Assembly (NCBI GenBank): GCA_009602735.1
Contig: WELA01006444.1
Span: 213,225-277,224, forward strand
Origin: Mesotaenium endlicherianum
Lineage: Eukaryota; Streptophyta; Zygnematophyceae; Zygnematales; Mesotaeniaceae
DNA length: 64,000 nucleotides
Direction of reading: 5' to 3'
Made by a program: the position numbers and the translations under genes. The notes beneath the pieces were generated by a model that was not told the origin of the DNA, searched no databases, and saw only the letters and a list, made by a program, of their open reading frames with translations. Shown in pieces: positions 44,277 to 56,165 of the stretch. The number at the start of each line of letters is the position of its first letter. Position 1 is the stretch's first letter.

Positions 44277-45211
44277 TATGGAGACAGGACCTCCTGTCAC
44301 CTTCCTGTGTCAACTGAAATGACTGTTAGGGAGGTGCCCCAGCCGCCCGAAGGTGGAACCGTTTCAACGCCCCTTTGGCATTGGTTAGCTGATCTTTAAA
44401 TTCCCAAGTGTCCCCAGAGGCATCGTAACCCTTCCATCGAATGAGGTACTTCATGACATATTTAGACGATCAACGGACCGAGCGAGCGTCTAGAATCTCA
44501 TCGACCTCATATTCCTCAGGATCGCCGTCGCGGACAGCGGGGACTGGTCCTGGTTGGACAGGCAACCGACCTGTGAACAGTGTGTCACCTTTGATGTATG
44601 GTTCCAGGAAGGAGACATTAAAGACCGGGTGACCCTTGTAGTCGGCTGACATGTTCAGTTTGTAAGCATTCTGACCGACACGACGCACTACCGAATATGG
44701 GCCGACCCAGACAGGGCCAAGCTTTTTCTTGACCACACCAGGGAGGTACAGGTGCTGAGAATGCAGTTTGACTAAATCGCCCTTAGAAAATGTCAGCTCC
44801 CGACGGTGTTGATTATCGTATTTTTGTTGGTTTTCTTGGGCTTTGTGCAGGTTTTGTTGGACTTTTGACAGTGTGTCAGCAAACTCCTGAGTTAACTAGA
44901 GGGAGACCGGGTTGTCAATCCCTTCCGAGTAAGTTAAAGACTCCCCCAGAACATCTGAAGGAGACTTAGGGGCTCTACCGAGGCTGAGTTCAAAAGGAGT
45001 CTTGCCCGTTGACGCGTGCACCGCACTGTTGACCGCAAACTGAATTTGAGGCAACAGGTCATCCCAATTATCTTGTTTTTGGTTAATATATGCTCTCAGC
45101 ACCTCCTGCAGAACTCGATTAGTTCTTTCAGTCTGCCCATCAGTCTAAGGGTGGTTTGCTGTGCTGAGCAGCTGTTTGACTCCCATTAACCCCATTAAAG
45201 CTCTCCAGAAC

Positions 45212-45250
45212 TTAGAGGTGAATTTTGAGTNTTAGAGGTGAATTTTAAGT
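45212..45250. other. Single-n contig join with 19-bp repeat on both sides
   Basis: 19 bp are repeated (one mismatch) around the n at 45231, as at the other joins. Confidence 0.8.
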
Positions 45251-45406
45251 CTCTGTCTGAGATGATACTAGAAGGTAGCCCATGTTGGCATACTACATGG
45301 TTGTAAAACTGTTTCAAGTGCAGTTACTTTGACAGTTGTGGGGATGAAAATGACCATTTTTGTCAGTTTATCCACGACTACCAATATCGAATCATGCCCA
45401 TTAGCA

Positions 45407-45541
45407 NNNNNNNNNNNNNNNNNNNNNNNNNNNNNNNNNNNNNNNNNNNNNNNNNNNNNNNNNNNNNNNNNNNNNNNNNNNNNNNNNNNNNNNNNNNNNN
45501 NNNNNNNNNNNNNNNNNNNNNNNNNNNNNNNNNNNNNNNNN
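45407..45541. other. Assembly gap (135 n) in the integrase region of family D
   Basis: A run of n. Integrase zinc-binding sequence lies on its right and integrase core sequence on its left. Confidence 0.95.
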
Positions 45542-48168
45542 GTGTGTGCCGAGACTTATTCCTCTGGCACTAATCACAGGACTTGACATATTTCAAGACC
45601 TCCCGGGGTAACCCCTCCCAATGATAGTACTTTGCCAGTTTGCCAACAGTTTTGGCCTGCCCCAAATGTCCACCCAGGAGACTGTCATGAGCTTGACTCA
45701 GTAAGCGAGACCTTATTTCCAAGTTATTAGGAATGACAAGCTTCAGCCTGCCTGAAGTGGTTTCAGTCACCCAGACCCCTCCCTTAAGCTTATACTCGAG
45801 TGCAGTAGCACGACACACACCAGTAGTGGGCCTGGGCTCAAATGTTGGGTTAGAAAGGTAGGTTTTCCTAAGTTGTTCTAGGAAGGACTTTTTCACCTTT
45901 AGTGAAGTGAGTGCACACAGGACTTTATCCACAGCATGCTGACTAAAGTTCCTTTCTTGCAAGTCAGGTCTTCTAGAGAGTGCATCTGTCGGATTCAACT
46001 TCCCTGGTTTGTAGTCGATCTGGACTTGGAACTCCTCCAGCATCTGGCTCCAGCGGTTCTCCCTCCTCGACAATTTGGACTTCTTCAGAAAGTGGGTCAG
46101 AGCTAGATGATCCGTAATCACCTTAAAAGCTTTACCATGTAAGTATGCTCTCCACTGTTTGAGTACATGAATGATAGCTAGCAGCTCTTTATCATGCACT
46201 GAGTAATTAATCTCCGCTGGATTAAATTTCATAGACTCATACAACACAGGATGCCACTCCTGCCGTACCTTACCATCCTTTGTGGTTTTGTCAGCAGGCT
46301 GCAACAAAATAGCACCCATGGCAAAATCAGAGGCATCAGTAACCACCTGCACCGGTTTGCTGGGGTCATACACGGCTAGCACTGGGGCAGAACAAAGGGC
46401 ATCTTTAAGGGTCTGGAAGGCAGCCTGCTGCTCTTCCCCCCACACATACCCGATGTCTTTCTTAGTAAGGTCAGTCAGTTTACTGGCCTTTGTGGAATAA
46501 TTCTCAATAAATCTCCTATAGTAGTTAGCCAACCCGAGGAAGGATCTAACTTCAGAGACAGACTGTGGTACTGGCCAGTCCTTCATGGTCTGGACTTTCT
46601 TAGGATCCACGCTGATGCCCTTTTTACTGACGATGTGGCCTAAGAATTCAATACTGTCTTTAAAGAAATCACACTTGCTCATTTTAGCATATAAGTGATT
46701 TGTTCTCAGAGTGTCCACGACTGTCTTCAAGTGTTCAGCGTGCTGAGCCTCATATTTAGAGAAAATCAAAATATCATCCAGGAAAACTTGCACAAACTTA
46801 TCCAAATAAGGTTTGAAAATGTCATTCATAGCACACATGAAGGTGGCAGGAGCATTAGTCAGTCCAAATGGCATCACGTTGAACTCATAGTGTCCATAAC
46901 GTGTACGGAAGGCAGTCTTGTGTTCATCCCCCTCAGCAATTCTGATTTGATGATAACCACTCTTGAGATCTATCTTACTGAACACCTTAGCACCAGACAG
47001 GGTATCAAGCGAGTCCTCGATTATGGGTAAAGCATACTTGTTCTTTACTGTAATTCTGTTCAGGGCTTTGTAAGCCACACACATCCGCATACCGCCATCC
47101 TTTTTCTTAACAAATAGGATGGGTGCGCCGTACGGTGATTTACTGGGGGTAATACAACCATTTTCCTCAAGCTCTGCAATCTGTGTTTTCAACTCCTCGC
47201 TCTCCACATAAGACAAGCCATACTTGCGTTGCCAGGGTGGCTGACTACCAGGTAATAAATCAATCCTATGATCTACTTCCCTCTCAGGGGGTAATCCTGG
47301 AGGCATATAAAATACATCTGTGTACTGAGCAACAATGTTTGCAGCAGTAGGGTGCTCCGGAGGCTTATCTTTTTCTCAACCACTTCTTCAGGTTGAGGAG
47401 GTACCTCTCTTAGCAGCAGACAGAACATTCCGTCTTCCTTCTGGTTCCAGCTTTTGACGAACTCCATTGCATTCAGCAACTTGCATCCTTCTGGAAGCCT
47501 CTTCTTTTCCTTCATTTGCCATCCACACAGGACAAGAGGAAGAGCACTGGTGGGTGCCAAGTCAGTCTGCCCATCACTGGCTCCTCTCACTTTAACTGTA
47601 CCTCTGCTCCAACACACTTCAGCTTGATGTCTATTAAGCCAGGACCTGCCTAGCACGAGATCATAAAAGCCAGTGTTGAGTACCTCAAATGTAAGCGTTT
47701 CAGTTACAACTGCAATGCCAGAACCTAACTGGACCTCAATAGGCTTCGTTATAACTCCTCCCGGGATACTTGAGGCATCTCCAAGGAATATTTTTCTATT
47801 CCCTTGGGTGACAGTAGGCAGCCTTAGCCGCTTAACTAAGTCCTTGTGAATAAAAGTATGTGACGCCCCTCCGTCAACAAATGCCCTCACCTTCCTACCT
47901 GCAATCATGCAATGCAGTAGGATAGGGGGGACTGTCTTTTCCTGACTTTCGCATTGTTCTCCTGACGTAGCAAAGAAATGTTGGACATCAGGTGGAACAA
48001 GAGCATCCAGAGTGTGCACTCTCTGGACGTCTATATTGCTGATGGTCTCCTTTATCTGGTTGTCAGGCATGCATAGTGAATCCAGTTCAGCAGGACCCAT
48101 AATACCTGCTACGAGGGCAGCTAGTGACGACTCACTATCTCTAGCATCCTCACAGTCAGTAGACTGGA

Positions 48169-49647
48169 TTACTGACTGTTGCTGTCTTTTAAAGGCTGGT
48201 CTTTTCTCTCGACCTTAGGCAGGTGCTTGACCGGACACTGTTCTCTGTAGTGGCCTTTCTGCTGACAATGGTAGCAAGTAGATTTTGCTGAGGCTGGTCT
48301 CGGCTTAGTCCTACCACCACCCCTTCCATAGCCACCTCGAGAGGGACCACCTCTACCTCTAGACTGAATAGCATTGTACTCATACTCATATTCATCACCC
48401 TGATTATCCTCAGCCTGGTCTCCTTCAACTGCATTGTAGGAACCGTGGGGCTTTTTGACAATCTTAGACACCAAAGCGTTACTCTGGCGCTTGTGATTGA
48501 ACTGCTGCTGATCCCAGGCGTCAGCATCCTGGATCAAGTCAGCCAGTTTCTCATACTTTTTCTCAGCAAAATGACCAGAGACCTCGGATTTCAAGCCATA
48601 CCTGAAGTATGCTATCCTATACCGTTCTGGCAAATCAGGCTGCTTCATCATGTTCTCTTGGAACTTTTGAGCAAACTCAGCAACTGAAGTGGTCTGCTTC
48701 AGTGTCAGGGAGATCATCGCATAGATAGCTTTCTCCTGCTGGTTGATGACATCAAACTTCTCATGCAACTTCTCGACAAACTCTACCCACGTAGGGTCAC
48801 CGAGTTGCCGAGCCTTACGCTCTTCCTTCCAGTAAAGCCACCAGTCTGCGGCACTGCCTTTCAGTAGCGCACCGGTGTGCCTGACCTTCTCGTAATCTTG
48901 CAGTTCTGGGTAGTTCTCCAGCCACTGCTCAACATCCGCGAGAAACTTGATCAGGTAATATTTTCTGTTTCCCTCAGGATCATAGTCCTGGGGAGGTTTC
49001 GGCTTGGGCTTACTAGGCCCTCGGCCACCACCACTAGTGGTGTGAGACCCCAGTTGGTCTCTGTCCCGGAGTAGGGACATTATGATTCTTTTGTCCTCCT
49101 GCTGGGACTGATACATGGTCGCCATTTGCGACTGCATCTGAACGAACAATGCTCCCAAGTCTACATTTTGGGGTGGTAGATTAGCAAATGCAGCAGCAGC
49201 ATTGGCATCTACTCGCTGAGTAGTGTCCTCAACAATCCCTCTTGCTCCTGCAGCAGCAATTCCTGCCGCATTCAGCCGGTCACGTATTTGACCTAGGGGT
49301 ACATTGAGTTGTACGGCAGGAGGTGGGTTCAGAACATTGGCCCTTGATGCCATAAGTTCTTCAACAGTGCGCTCGTCAGCTGGCTGTCCTTCCCTCCTTT
49401 GTATATCTTCAGCGGCCTTTGCTACTTGTTCAGCTTCTAGTCTGGCTATCTCCTCCTCAGCTTGCTGAGCTGCGACTGAGGCAATAGCAGCTGCCTCATC
49501 TGCAGCCTCCCTAGCTGCAGTATCCGCTACTGCTTCCGAATAGGTACGGTTTCCCGCTACATGGCTTTCCGCCTGGTTTTCGACATTCTCGTTATCCTGG
49601 TTCTCCATGTCTCGGGAGTTGCTAGTTTGAGACCTTGTCCTTACCAT
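48169..49647 (-). CDS. gag: Family D gag
   Basis: 492 residues: an Ala/Glu-rich helical N-terminus, a capsid region (YYLIKFLADVEQWLENYPEL, LLKGSAADWWLYWKEERKA, EFAQKFQENMMKQPDLPERY), an Arg/Gly-rich linker and the zinc knuckle CYHCQQKGHYREQC. It lies directly downstream of the 5' LTR and primer-binding site. It looks open throughout. Confidence 0.9.
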   Translation of the reverse strand: MVRTRSQTSNSRDMENQDNENVENQAESHVAGNRTYSEAVADTAAREAADEAAAIASVAAQQAEEEIARLEAEQVAKAAEDIQRREGQPADERTVEELMASRANVLNPPPAVQLNVPLGQIRDRLNAAGIAAAGARGIVEDTTQRVDANAAAAFANLPPQNVDLGALFVQMQSQMATMYQSQQEDKRIIMSLLRDRDQLGSHTTSGGGRGPSKPKPKPPQDYDPEGNRKYYLIKFLADVEQWLENYPELQDYEKVRHTGALLKGSAADWWLYWKEERKARQLGDPTWVEFVEKLHEKFDVINQQEKAIYAMISLTLKQTTSVAEFAQKFQENMMKQPDLPERYRIAYFRYGLKSEVSGHFAEKKYEKLADLIQDADAWDQQQFNHKRQSNALVSKIVKKPHGSYNAVEGDQAEDNQGDEYEYEYNAIQSRGRGGPSRGGYGRGGGRTKPRPASAKSTCYHCQQKGHYREQCPVKHLPKVERKDQPLKDSNSQ

Positions 49648-49668
49648 ACAAAGAAGACTGTGATAACT

Positions 49669-49680
49669 GCTCCGATACCA
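49669..49680 (-). other. Primer-binding site of family D (initiator-Met tRNA type)
   Basis: The minus strand reads TGGTATCGGAGC one base after the LTR, the same variant as in family A. Confidence 0.85.
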
Positions 49681-49681
49681 C

Positions 49682-50400
49682 TGAAATGAATCGACTTACC
49701 AAATAGGCGATTAACAATTAATAAAGATCTTTATATCAGCAAGTAATCTTTATGGTATTTCCGTTAACTAGTTAAACGGCAAAGGACAATACACTAGCAG
49801 GGAATAATACTCGTAAGTCAAATGCGAGTAAACTAGCATCAATGATGCAAATCAGTAAACTCATACATAAGCAAGGTTAGAAGACAGTGCGTATCAATGG
49901 CTTCTCGCCTTGGATTCAGAGTTCTCTCAGTAAGCTGTACAAGAGAGTTGGCCTCGTTTCCGAATGCCGAACTCGAGAGCAATGCCTAGCATATGTACAT
50001 GGAATGAGTTTACTGTTCAACGGTCAGTGCGATGGCACCGCCTACCCGGGAGTTAACCACGTTGGTAGGACCTCGGTTAACCAAATCCACCGCCATCTCC
50101 CATCATCCCGAATAGCCATCCATCATAGGGATGTCATCTGGCCATTCATCTAGCATATCGCACTTAGATGCATATCAAGGCAGTTCGCTGCTACCGAGTA
50201 CGGAAGTCAGCTGGCTGTCAAAGAATGTGTCAGCAAGCTGACTTAGGTTGACTTCAGCCTGCTGCTTTTGACTGAGTCAGCAAACTGATAATTATGTAAA
50301 GTCCAGCAGACTAACTATTAACTAAAGTTCAGCAGGCTGAACTTAATTAACTATTATATTTTAGTGAATATTATATCCACTAATATACTGATTCATTACA
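49682..50400 (-). repeat. Family D 5' LTR
   Basis: 719 bp; plus-strand ends TGAAATGAATC...GATTCATTACA form an imperfect terminal inverted repeat. Its right 130 bp (U3 start in sense) hold many palindromic CAGCAGGCTGA-like words. Confidence 0.88.
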
Positions 50401-53313
50401 CTCTTCTTTTCCTTCATTTGCCATCCATACAGAACAAGAGGAAGAGCACTGGTGGGTGTCAAGATAGTCTGCCCATCACTGGCTCCTCTCCCTTTAACTG
50501 TACCTTGGCTCAAACACACTTCAACTTGATGTTTGTTAAGCCACGACCTGCCTAGCACAAGATCATAAAAGCCAGTGTTGAGTACCTCAAATGTAAGCGT
50601 TTCAGTTAGAATTGCAATGCCATAATCTAACTGGACCTCAATAGGCTTGGTTATAACTCCTCCCGGGAGACTTGAAGCATCTCGAAGGAATATTTTTCTA
50701 TTCTCTTAGGTGACAGTAGGCAGCCTTAGCCGCTTAACTAAGTCCTTTTGGATAAAAGTATGTGACGCCCCTCCGTAAACGAATGCTCTCACCTTCCTAC
50801 CTGCAATCACACAGTGCAGTAGAATAGGAGGGACTAACTTTTCCTTACTTTCGTGTTGTTCTCCTGACTTAGCAAATAAATGTTGGACATGAGGTGGAAC
50901 AAGATGATCTAGAGTGTGCAGTCTCTAGAGGCCTACATTGCTGTTGGTCTCCTTTATGTGTTTGTAAGGCATGCATAGTGAATTTAGTCCAGCAGGATCC
51001 ATGACACCTGCTACGAGGGCAGCTAGTGACGACTCACTATCTCTAACATCCTCACAATTAGTAGACTGGAATATTGACTGTTGCTGTCTTTTAAAGGCTG
51101 GTCCTTTCTCTCAACCTTTGAAAGGTGCTTGACCGGACACTGCTCTCTGAAGTGACCTGGCTGCTGGCAATGGAAGCAAATCGATTTTGCTGAGGCTGGT
51201 CTCGGCATAGTCCTACCACCACCTCTTCCATAGCCACCCCGAGAGTATCCACCTCTCCCTCTACACTGTATAGCATTATACTCATACTCATACTCATCAC
51301 CCTGATCGTCCTTAGCCTGATCTTATTCAAATGCATTGTAGGAACCGCGTGGCTTTTTGACAATCTTAGACGCCAAAGCATTACTCTGGTGCTTGTGATT
51401 GAACTGTTGCTGATTCCAAACATTAGCATCCTGGATCAGGTCAGCCAGTTTCTCATATTTCTTTTCAGCAAAATGACCTAAGACCTTGGATTTCTAGCCA
51501 CACCTAAAGTATGCTATTCTATACCGCTCTGGCAATCTAGGCTGCTTCATCATATTCTCCTCAAACTTTTGAGCGAACTCGGCAACTGATGTGATCTGCT
51601 TCAGCGCCAAGGAGATCATTGCATAGATAGCTTTCTCCAGCTGATTGATGACATCAAACTTCTCATGCAGCTTCTTGACAAATTCTACCCAAGTAGAGTC
51701 ACCGAGTTGTTGAGCCTTATGCTCTCCTTTCCAATACAGCCACCAGTCTGTGGCACTGCCTCTCAGTAGAGCACCAGTGTGCCTGATCTTCTCGTAATCC
51801 TGCAGTTTTGGGTAGTTCTCCAGCCACTGCTCAACATCAGCGAGAAACTTGATCAGGTAATACTTTTAACATTTTGTTTCCCTCAGGATCATAATCCTGG
51901 GGACGTTTTGGCTTAAGCTTACTAGGCCCACTGCCACCACCACCAGTGGTTTCAGAATCCAGTTGGTCTCTGCCACACAGCAATGCCATCATGATCCTTT
52001 TGTCCTCCTGTTGGGACTGATACATGCTCGCCGTTTGCGATTGCATCTGCACAAATAAAGCTCCCAGATCTACATTCTGAGGTGGTAGCCCAGCAAACGC
52101 AAGAGCAGCAACATTAGCTCGATTAGCAGCAGCTTCGGCATTCCCAATTACTGCCGCACCGGCTATGCCCGTTGCGCTCAACTGTCTCCAAATTTGAGGG
52201 AGAGGTATGACAGTAGGTACAGCAGGAGGTTGATTTTGGAGATTGGCCCTCTCTGCCATCTGCTCTTCCACCGTCCTTTCATCAAGGGCCCTCCTATTTA
52301 CCGCCTCCTCTTCCTCTTTGGCTAAACGCTCATCCTCAGCCAGCTGGGTTGCTACTGCAGCAAGAGCTGCTGCCTGCTCAGCAGCTTCTCTAGCTCTTGC
52401 ATCGTGCAGCGTTTCTAAGTAGGTAAGGGGTCCAAAGACGCAACTTTTGTCCTGCCCTTCTACATCGTTATCATTGTCCTCACCCTCCATTTCCCGAGAG
52501 TTGCTAGTTTGAGACCCAGTCCTTACCATAAACGGCTACTGTGATAATCGCTCCGATACGACTGAAATGAATCGACTCACCAATCGGCGATTAACAATTA
52601 ATGAAGATCTTTATATCAACGAGTAGTCTTTATGGTATTTTTTGTTATTTGATTAAAACAGCGAAAGACAACACACTAGCAGTGGATAATACTCGCAAGT
52701 CAAATACAAGTAAACTAGCGTCAATAATCCAACCACCAAACTCATACAAAAGCAAGGTTAGAAGACAGTGCGCATGAATGGCTTCTCGCCTTGAATTTAG
52801 ATTTCTCTCTGTAAGCAGTACCAGAGAGTTGGCCTCGTTTCTGAAGGCCGAACTCGAGACCAATACCTAGCATATGTACATGAAATGAGTTTGCTGTTTA
52901 ATTGCAAGTGCGATGGCACCGCCTACCCGAGAGCTAACCATGTGGTAGCACCTCGGCGAACCAAATCTACAGCCATCTCCCATCATCCCGAATCGCCATC
53001 TACCTTAAGGACGTCATCTGGCTACTACTCATTTAGCACGCCACACTTAGATGCATAGCTAGGCAGTTCGCTGCTGCCGAGTACGGTAGCCAGCTGACTG
53101 TCAAAGAATGTGTCAGCAAGCTGACAAAAGTCAACAAGCTAACCTAATGGACTTCAGCTTGCTACTCTCGGCTGAGTCATTTAACTTAGTATCAAGTATC
53201 CAGCAGACTTAAGTCCAGCAGACTAAATATTAACTAAAGGTCAGTGGGTTGAACTTATTTAACCATTATATCTAAACGAATATTATATCTATCCAATATA
53301 CTGATTCATTACA
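50401..53313 (-). mobile_element. Older family D copy, 5' part (LTR, gag, protease), broken
   Basis: Minus strand: 5' LTR 52563-53313, gag about 51023-52529 (zinc knuckle CFHCQQPGHFREQC), protease region 50401-51000. About 85% identical to the other D copy by eye. Many breaks. The younger D unit (42165-50400) is inserted in it, since the sequence continues at 42013-42164. Confidence 0.87.
52563..53313 (-). repeat. Family D 5' LTR, older copy
   Basis: 751 bp with the same ends (TGAAATGAATC...GATTCATTACA) and roughly 85% identity to 49682-50400. Confidence 0.87.
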
Positions 53314-54045
53314 CCTTTTTACGCTAGCTTTATCGACTATGGAACCAAAAAGACACCACAATTGGCCACTATTGAGTGCTCATCATAAATTGAGTATTCA
53401 TGTGGTGTATAAGAGTCATATATGTACGGAATCCCCTTTGGATAAGGAATGTGGCAATGTACTTTGTCCAAATTTTTTGCCAGCTTTGAGTGTACTTTTT
53501 TGTATTTCAGATGAAGTACACGTGTTAGGCATGAAAGGTACATTTGTCTCCGGCGCAATATCTGAAAAAGTACTTTGAATTTGGAGGTCCTGATTTTATC
53601 TGACCTTCACTGTGATGTAAGGAAGGCATACAACTTTAGAGATTTGCATTTCATTCAGTATTTAGTATACTACAACATGCTAAACTTTGGGACCAAAAAT
53701 GACACCATATTTTTGGTACCGGTCCCACAATGTCTAGAAGAGCAGCATCATGCTGCTGAACTAGAATGTCCACATCTTTTACATAACTTGGTCAGATGCA
53801 ACCAAATAAGCTTAGGCACACTTGTAACAATCTACTCTACCAGCTCGTTACTCAAAACCAACACGAATATTTTTTTAAAAATGTGAGAGTTCACATATGT
53901 GTTCTCATTGTCGAGGCGTTAAAATTGCAAGTCTATGTACATAGTGTGATAAAAACAAATTTTGTACAATAGTGTTCTCGTTCCGAACTGCACTACTTCT
54001 TAGAGAAGCCATTAAGCAACCTCTTTCTACTAAAATCCAAGTGCT
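53314..54045. other. Unassigned spacer
   Basis: AT-rich sequence with no recognised gene. It may contain the left end of the piggyBac-like element, but I could not see terminal repeats. Confidence 0.4.
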
Positions 54046-56160
54046 CTATGTTTCTAGTAGTATGGTTAATCTGAAAGCAAGGAGTGGGCTGCAATACAAC
54101 GTTGCACGAACACACATAATGTGGCACCTAAACTTCCTACCAGCAGCTCCTTTGTCAAAGTGTGTAGCACAGCACTCCACACAGCTCCCTCTCTCACCCT
54201 CCTTAGACTTGTCAAGAAAGTGCCTGTGGGTCCACCTCTCCTCTCCAGCTGCTTCTGCACTTGCTTTTGTCTGCCTGTCGCGACGATGCTGCCACTCTGT
54301 CATCTCTCTCTCTAGTTCCAACATAAACCAAAACCTGTTAGTACCAGGATGAGCCAGCTCACTTAGTGGTTGTTTCTCAAACACAATTTGTCAAATTGAT
54401 CTATAACATTCTTGTATTGGTTGTAGTCTTTGACAATATCAGGATCAAGAATAGTATTGGACTCTTCTCCTTTTTGCCTCCTCTAGACCTCTACAACATT
54501 CAGATTGCTATAGTTAGACAGCAAGTAAACAGGCATTTTGTATTGCCACACAACAACTATCTGCTCAGGCCAGTCACACACTACTGCTTTGAAGGAACCC
54601 TGCTCTACTTCTTTCTGGCTTGCAGATATATCTAGGACCAACTCCTTGGTAGGATAGTTTTTCCTATTGGTACAAGTATCAGTAGCTCCATGACCAAGTT
54701 CTGACAACAGCTTCACAAGTACAAACTTGTGAAGTCTCTTTTAAGCACAAAATTGTAAGACTGGCCCTCAGGAAGTGTACTGACCATCTTCATGACAACT
54801 GAAGTATTTCTGCCAGGCTTGTTTATTTTGTCAAAGACCACATCCTCCCGACAATAGTAGTTGACACAATCAACTAAAGTAAAGAGCTCTATGCCAAACT
54901 TATTAGGATTTTTAAAACAGTAGACTTTGACAGGGCACTGCCTGTTCCTAGTAGGAATGAGGCTCTCATCTACTGTCAAATGCTCACTTGGATTATAATA
55001 CTATTTAAATTTATATCAACATGTCAATGAATGGCTGACATTGCTACAACCTATACTCACCACAGTCCTTCGGAAAGACATCTCTAGCCGTATTTGATAC
55101 AATGTGCAAATCTGGACTCACCTATCCCTTGACATATATTTTTCAAATGCAAGAAGTTTTACAGGACCAAAATTGTCACTCCTCCAGAAATCTGTGTACC
55201 TTAGCAAGGGATTGAGAGCCATCTCAATACAGAAACCATGCTATATAATAAGCTCGCGAGTCACTAGTACTCAATAGAGGCCATTGCTTAGCACCTTGCT
55301 CATGAGCATATGCAATTATCTTAGTACACATTTCATCATATTGGTCGATGCACACACAAATTTGCAAAAGGGCTCATTATGTGAAATGGCCTGGTGCTGA
55401 TTCTGGTCATGCCAGTAGTGACAGTGCTGACTGGCTGGACTTCACCTTCTTCAGCAGACTTCTAAGAAAATTTTGGTCCTCTGCTGGCAAGCTGAAGCTG
55501 TTTCTCTTCTTCAGCTAGGGCTGGCACCAAAGGGTCTTCTTCTGTCTCCAACTCCTCATCTGAGCTGTCCTCATCCTCAGGTCTTGACTGCCTTCCCTTC
55601 TTCTTCTTGTAGCCCTTGTTCGCCCCGCTCTTGGCACTCTTCTTTGCTAAGGCCACACTATTTCTTCTCTCATCTCTATTCACATGCAAAGTCATATCTG
55701 GACCTTTTTGCTTTGAAGATCTTCTCCTGTTCCTCCTTGGCTCTATAGCTAATAGGTCCTTGTCTGATTCTGTGTCAATGTCTAACTCCTCTGGTTTTGG
55801 AGTGTTTGGTGGTTCTGGTGTGACAGTCAAATTGGGTGTGATTTGTGTAGGCAAGGTGACTTGGAAAGTCCTTGGAGCTGGTTCTTCCAAATTTTATTGT
55901 GCAGAGGCATCTACTCTCACAACTACCTCTACGGACAAAATCAACAAAAACCAGGCACAAAGGGCATTTACTCTAGAATTTGCTTGCGAGCCCAGATCTT
56001 GTACTCCCCATCATACCCTAAATATATCTTGAACTTAGTATCTTTGGTTATGTGCACCTCTTCTTCAAGAATTCCAACAAAACAAAACTCCTCAAAATGC
56101 TCTCCAAACTCTTGCCAGGCCCACGTTGCACCCCATATTTTGCTAGGCTTAGTATTTTAG
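54046..56160 (-). pseudogene. piggyBac-like transposase, decayed
   Basis: Minus strand, in order: a leading domain (about 55993-56157) IWGATWAWQEFGEHFEEFCF then LGYDGEYKIWARKQ; a Lys/Glu-rich acidic segment (55462-55890); EMALNPLLRYTDFWRSDNF (about 55130-55230); the DDE core start MTVDESLIPTRNRQCPVKVY then NKFGIELFTLVD (54713-54979); NRKNYPTKEL and VVWQYKMPVYLLSNYSN (54483-54716); PDIVKDYNQYKNVIDQFDKL (about 54390-54465); and a Cys-rich C-terminus CVECCATHFDKGAAGRKFRC (54046-54384). These match the piggyBac (DDE_Tnp_1_7) plan: DE-core, RK..P, YNxxxxxxD, and a terminal zinc finger. The pieces lie in three frames; a -1 shift near 54713 separates FTSLYL from LLSELG. It is therefore not functional as it stands, unless some breaks are introns. 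Terminal repeats and TTAA sites were not identified. Confidence 0.72.
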
Positions 56161-56165
56161 TACCT

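Larger units (their letters stand above)
44277..50400 (-). mobile_element. Family D chromovirus (gag, protease, RT, RNase H, integrase, chromodomain, 5' LTR), broken
   Basis: Minus strand. 5' LTR 49682-50400, primer-binding site 49669-49680, gag 48169-49647 with zinc knuckle CYHCQQKGHYREQC, protease 47273-48100 (VRAFVDGGASHTFIHK), RT/RNase H 45570-47306 ([29 protein letters not shown]), integrase across the N gap 45407-45541 and the join at 45231, and a chromodomain about 44330-44530 (EEYEVDEILDARSV; IRWKGYDASGDTW). No matching 3' LTR in the expected orientation is seen. A few breaks besides the gap. The parts left of the gap could belong to a second, related element. Confidence 0.85.

Noticed and set aside
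53575-53886. A 103-codon plus-strand protein near the piggyBac remnant
   Set aside because: AT-rich random composition and no family resemblance.
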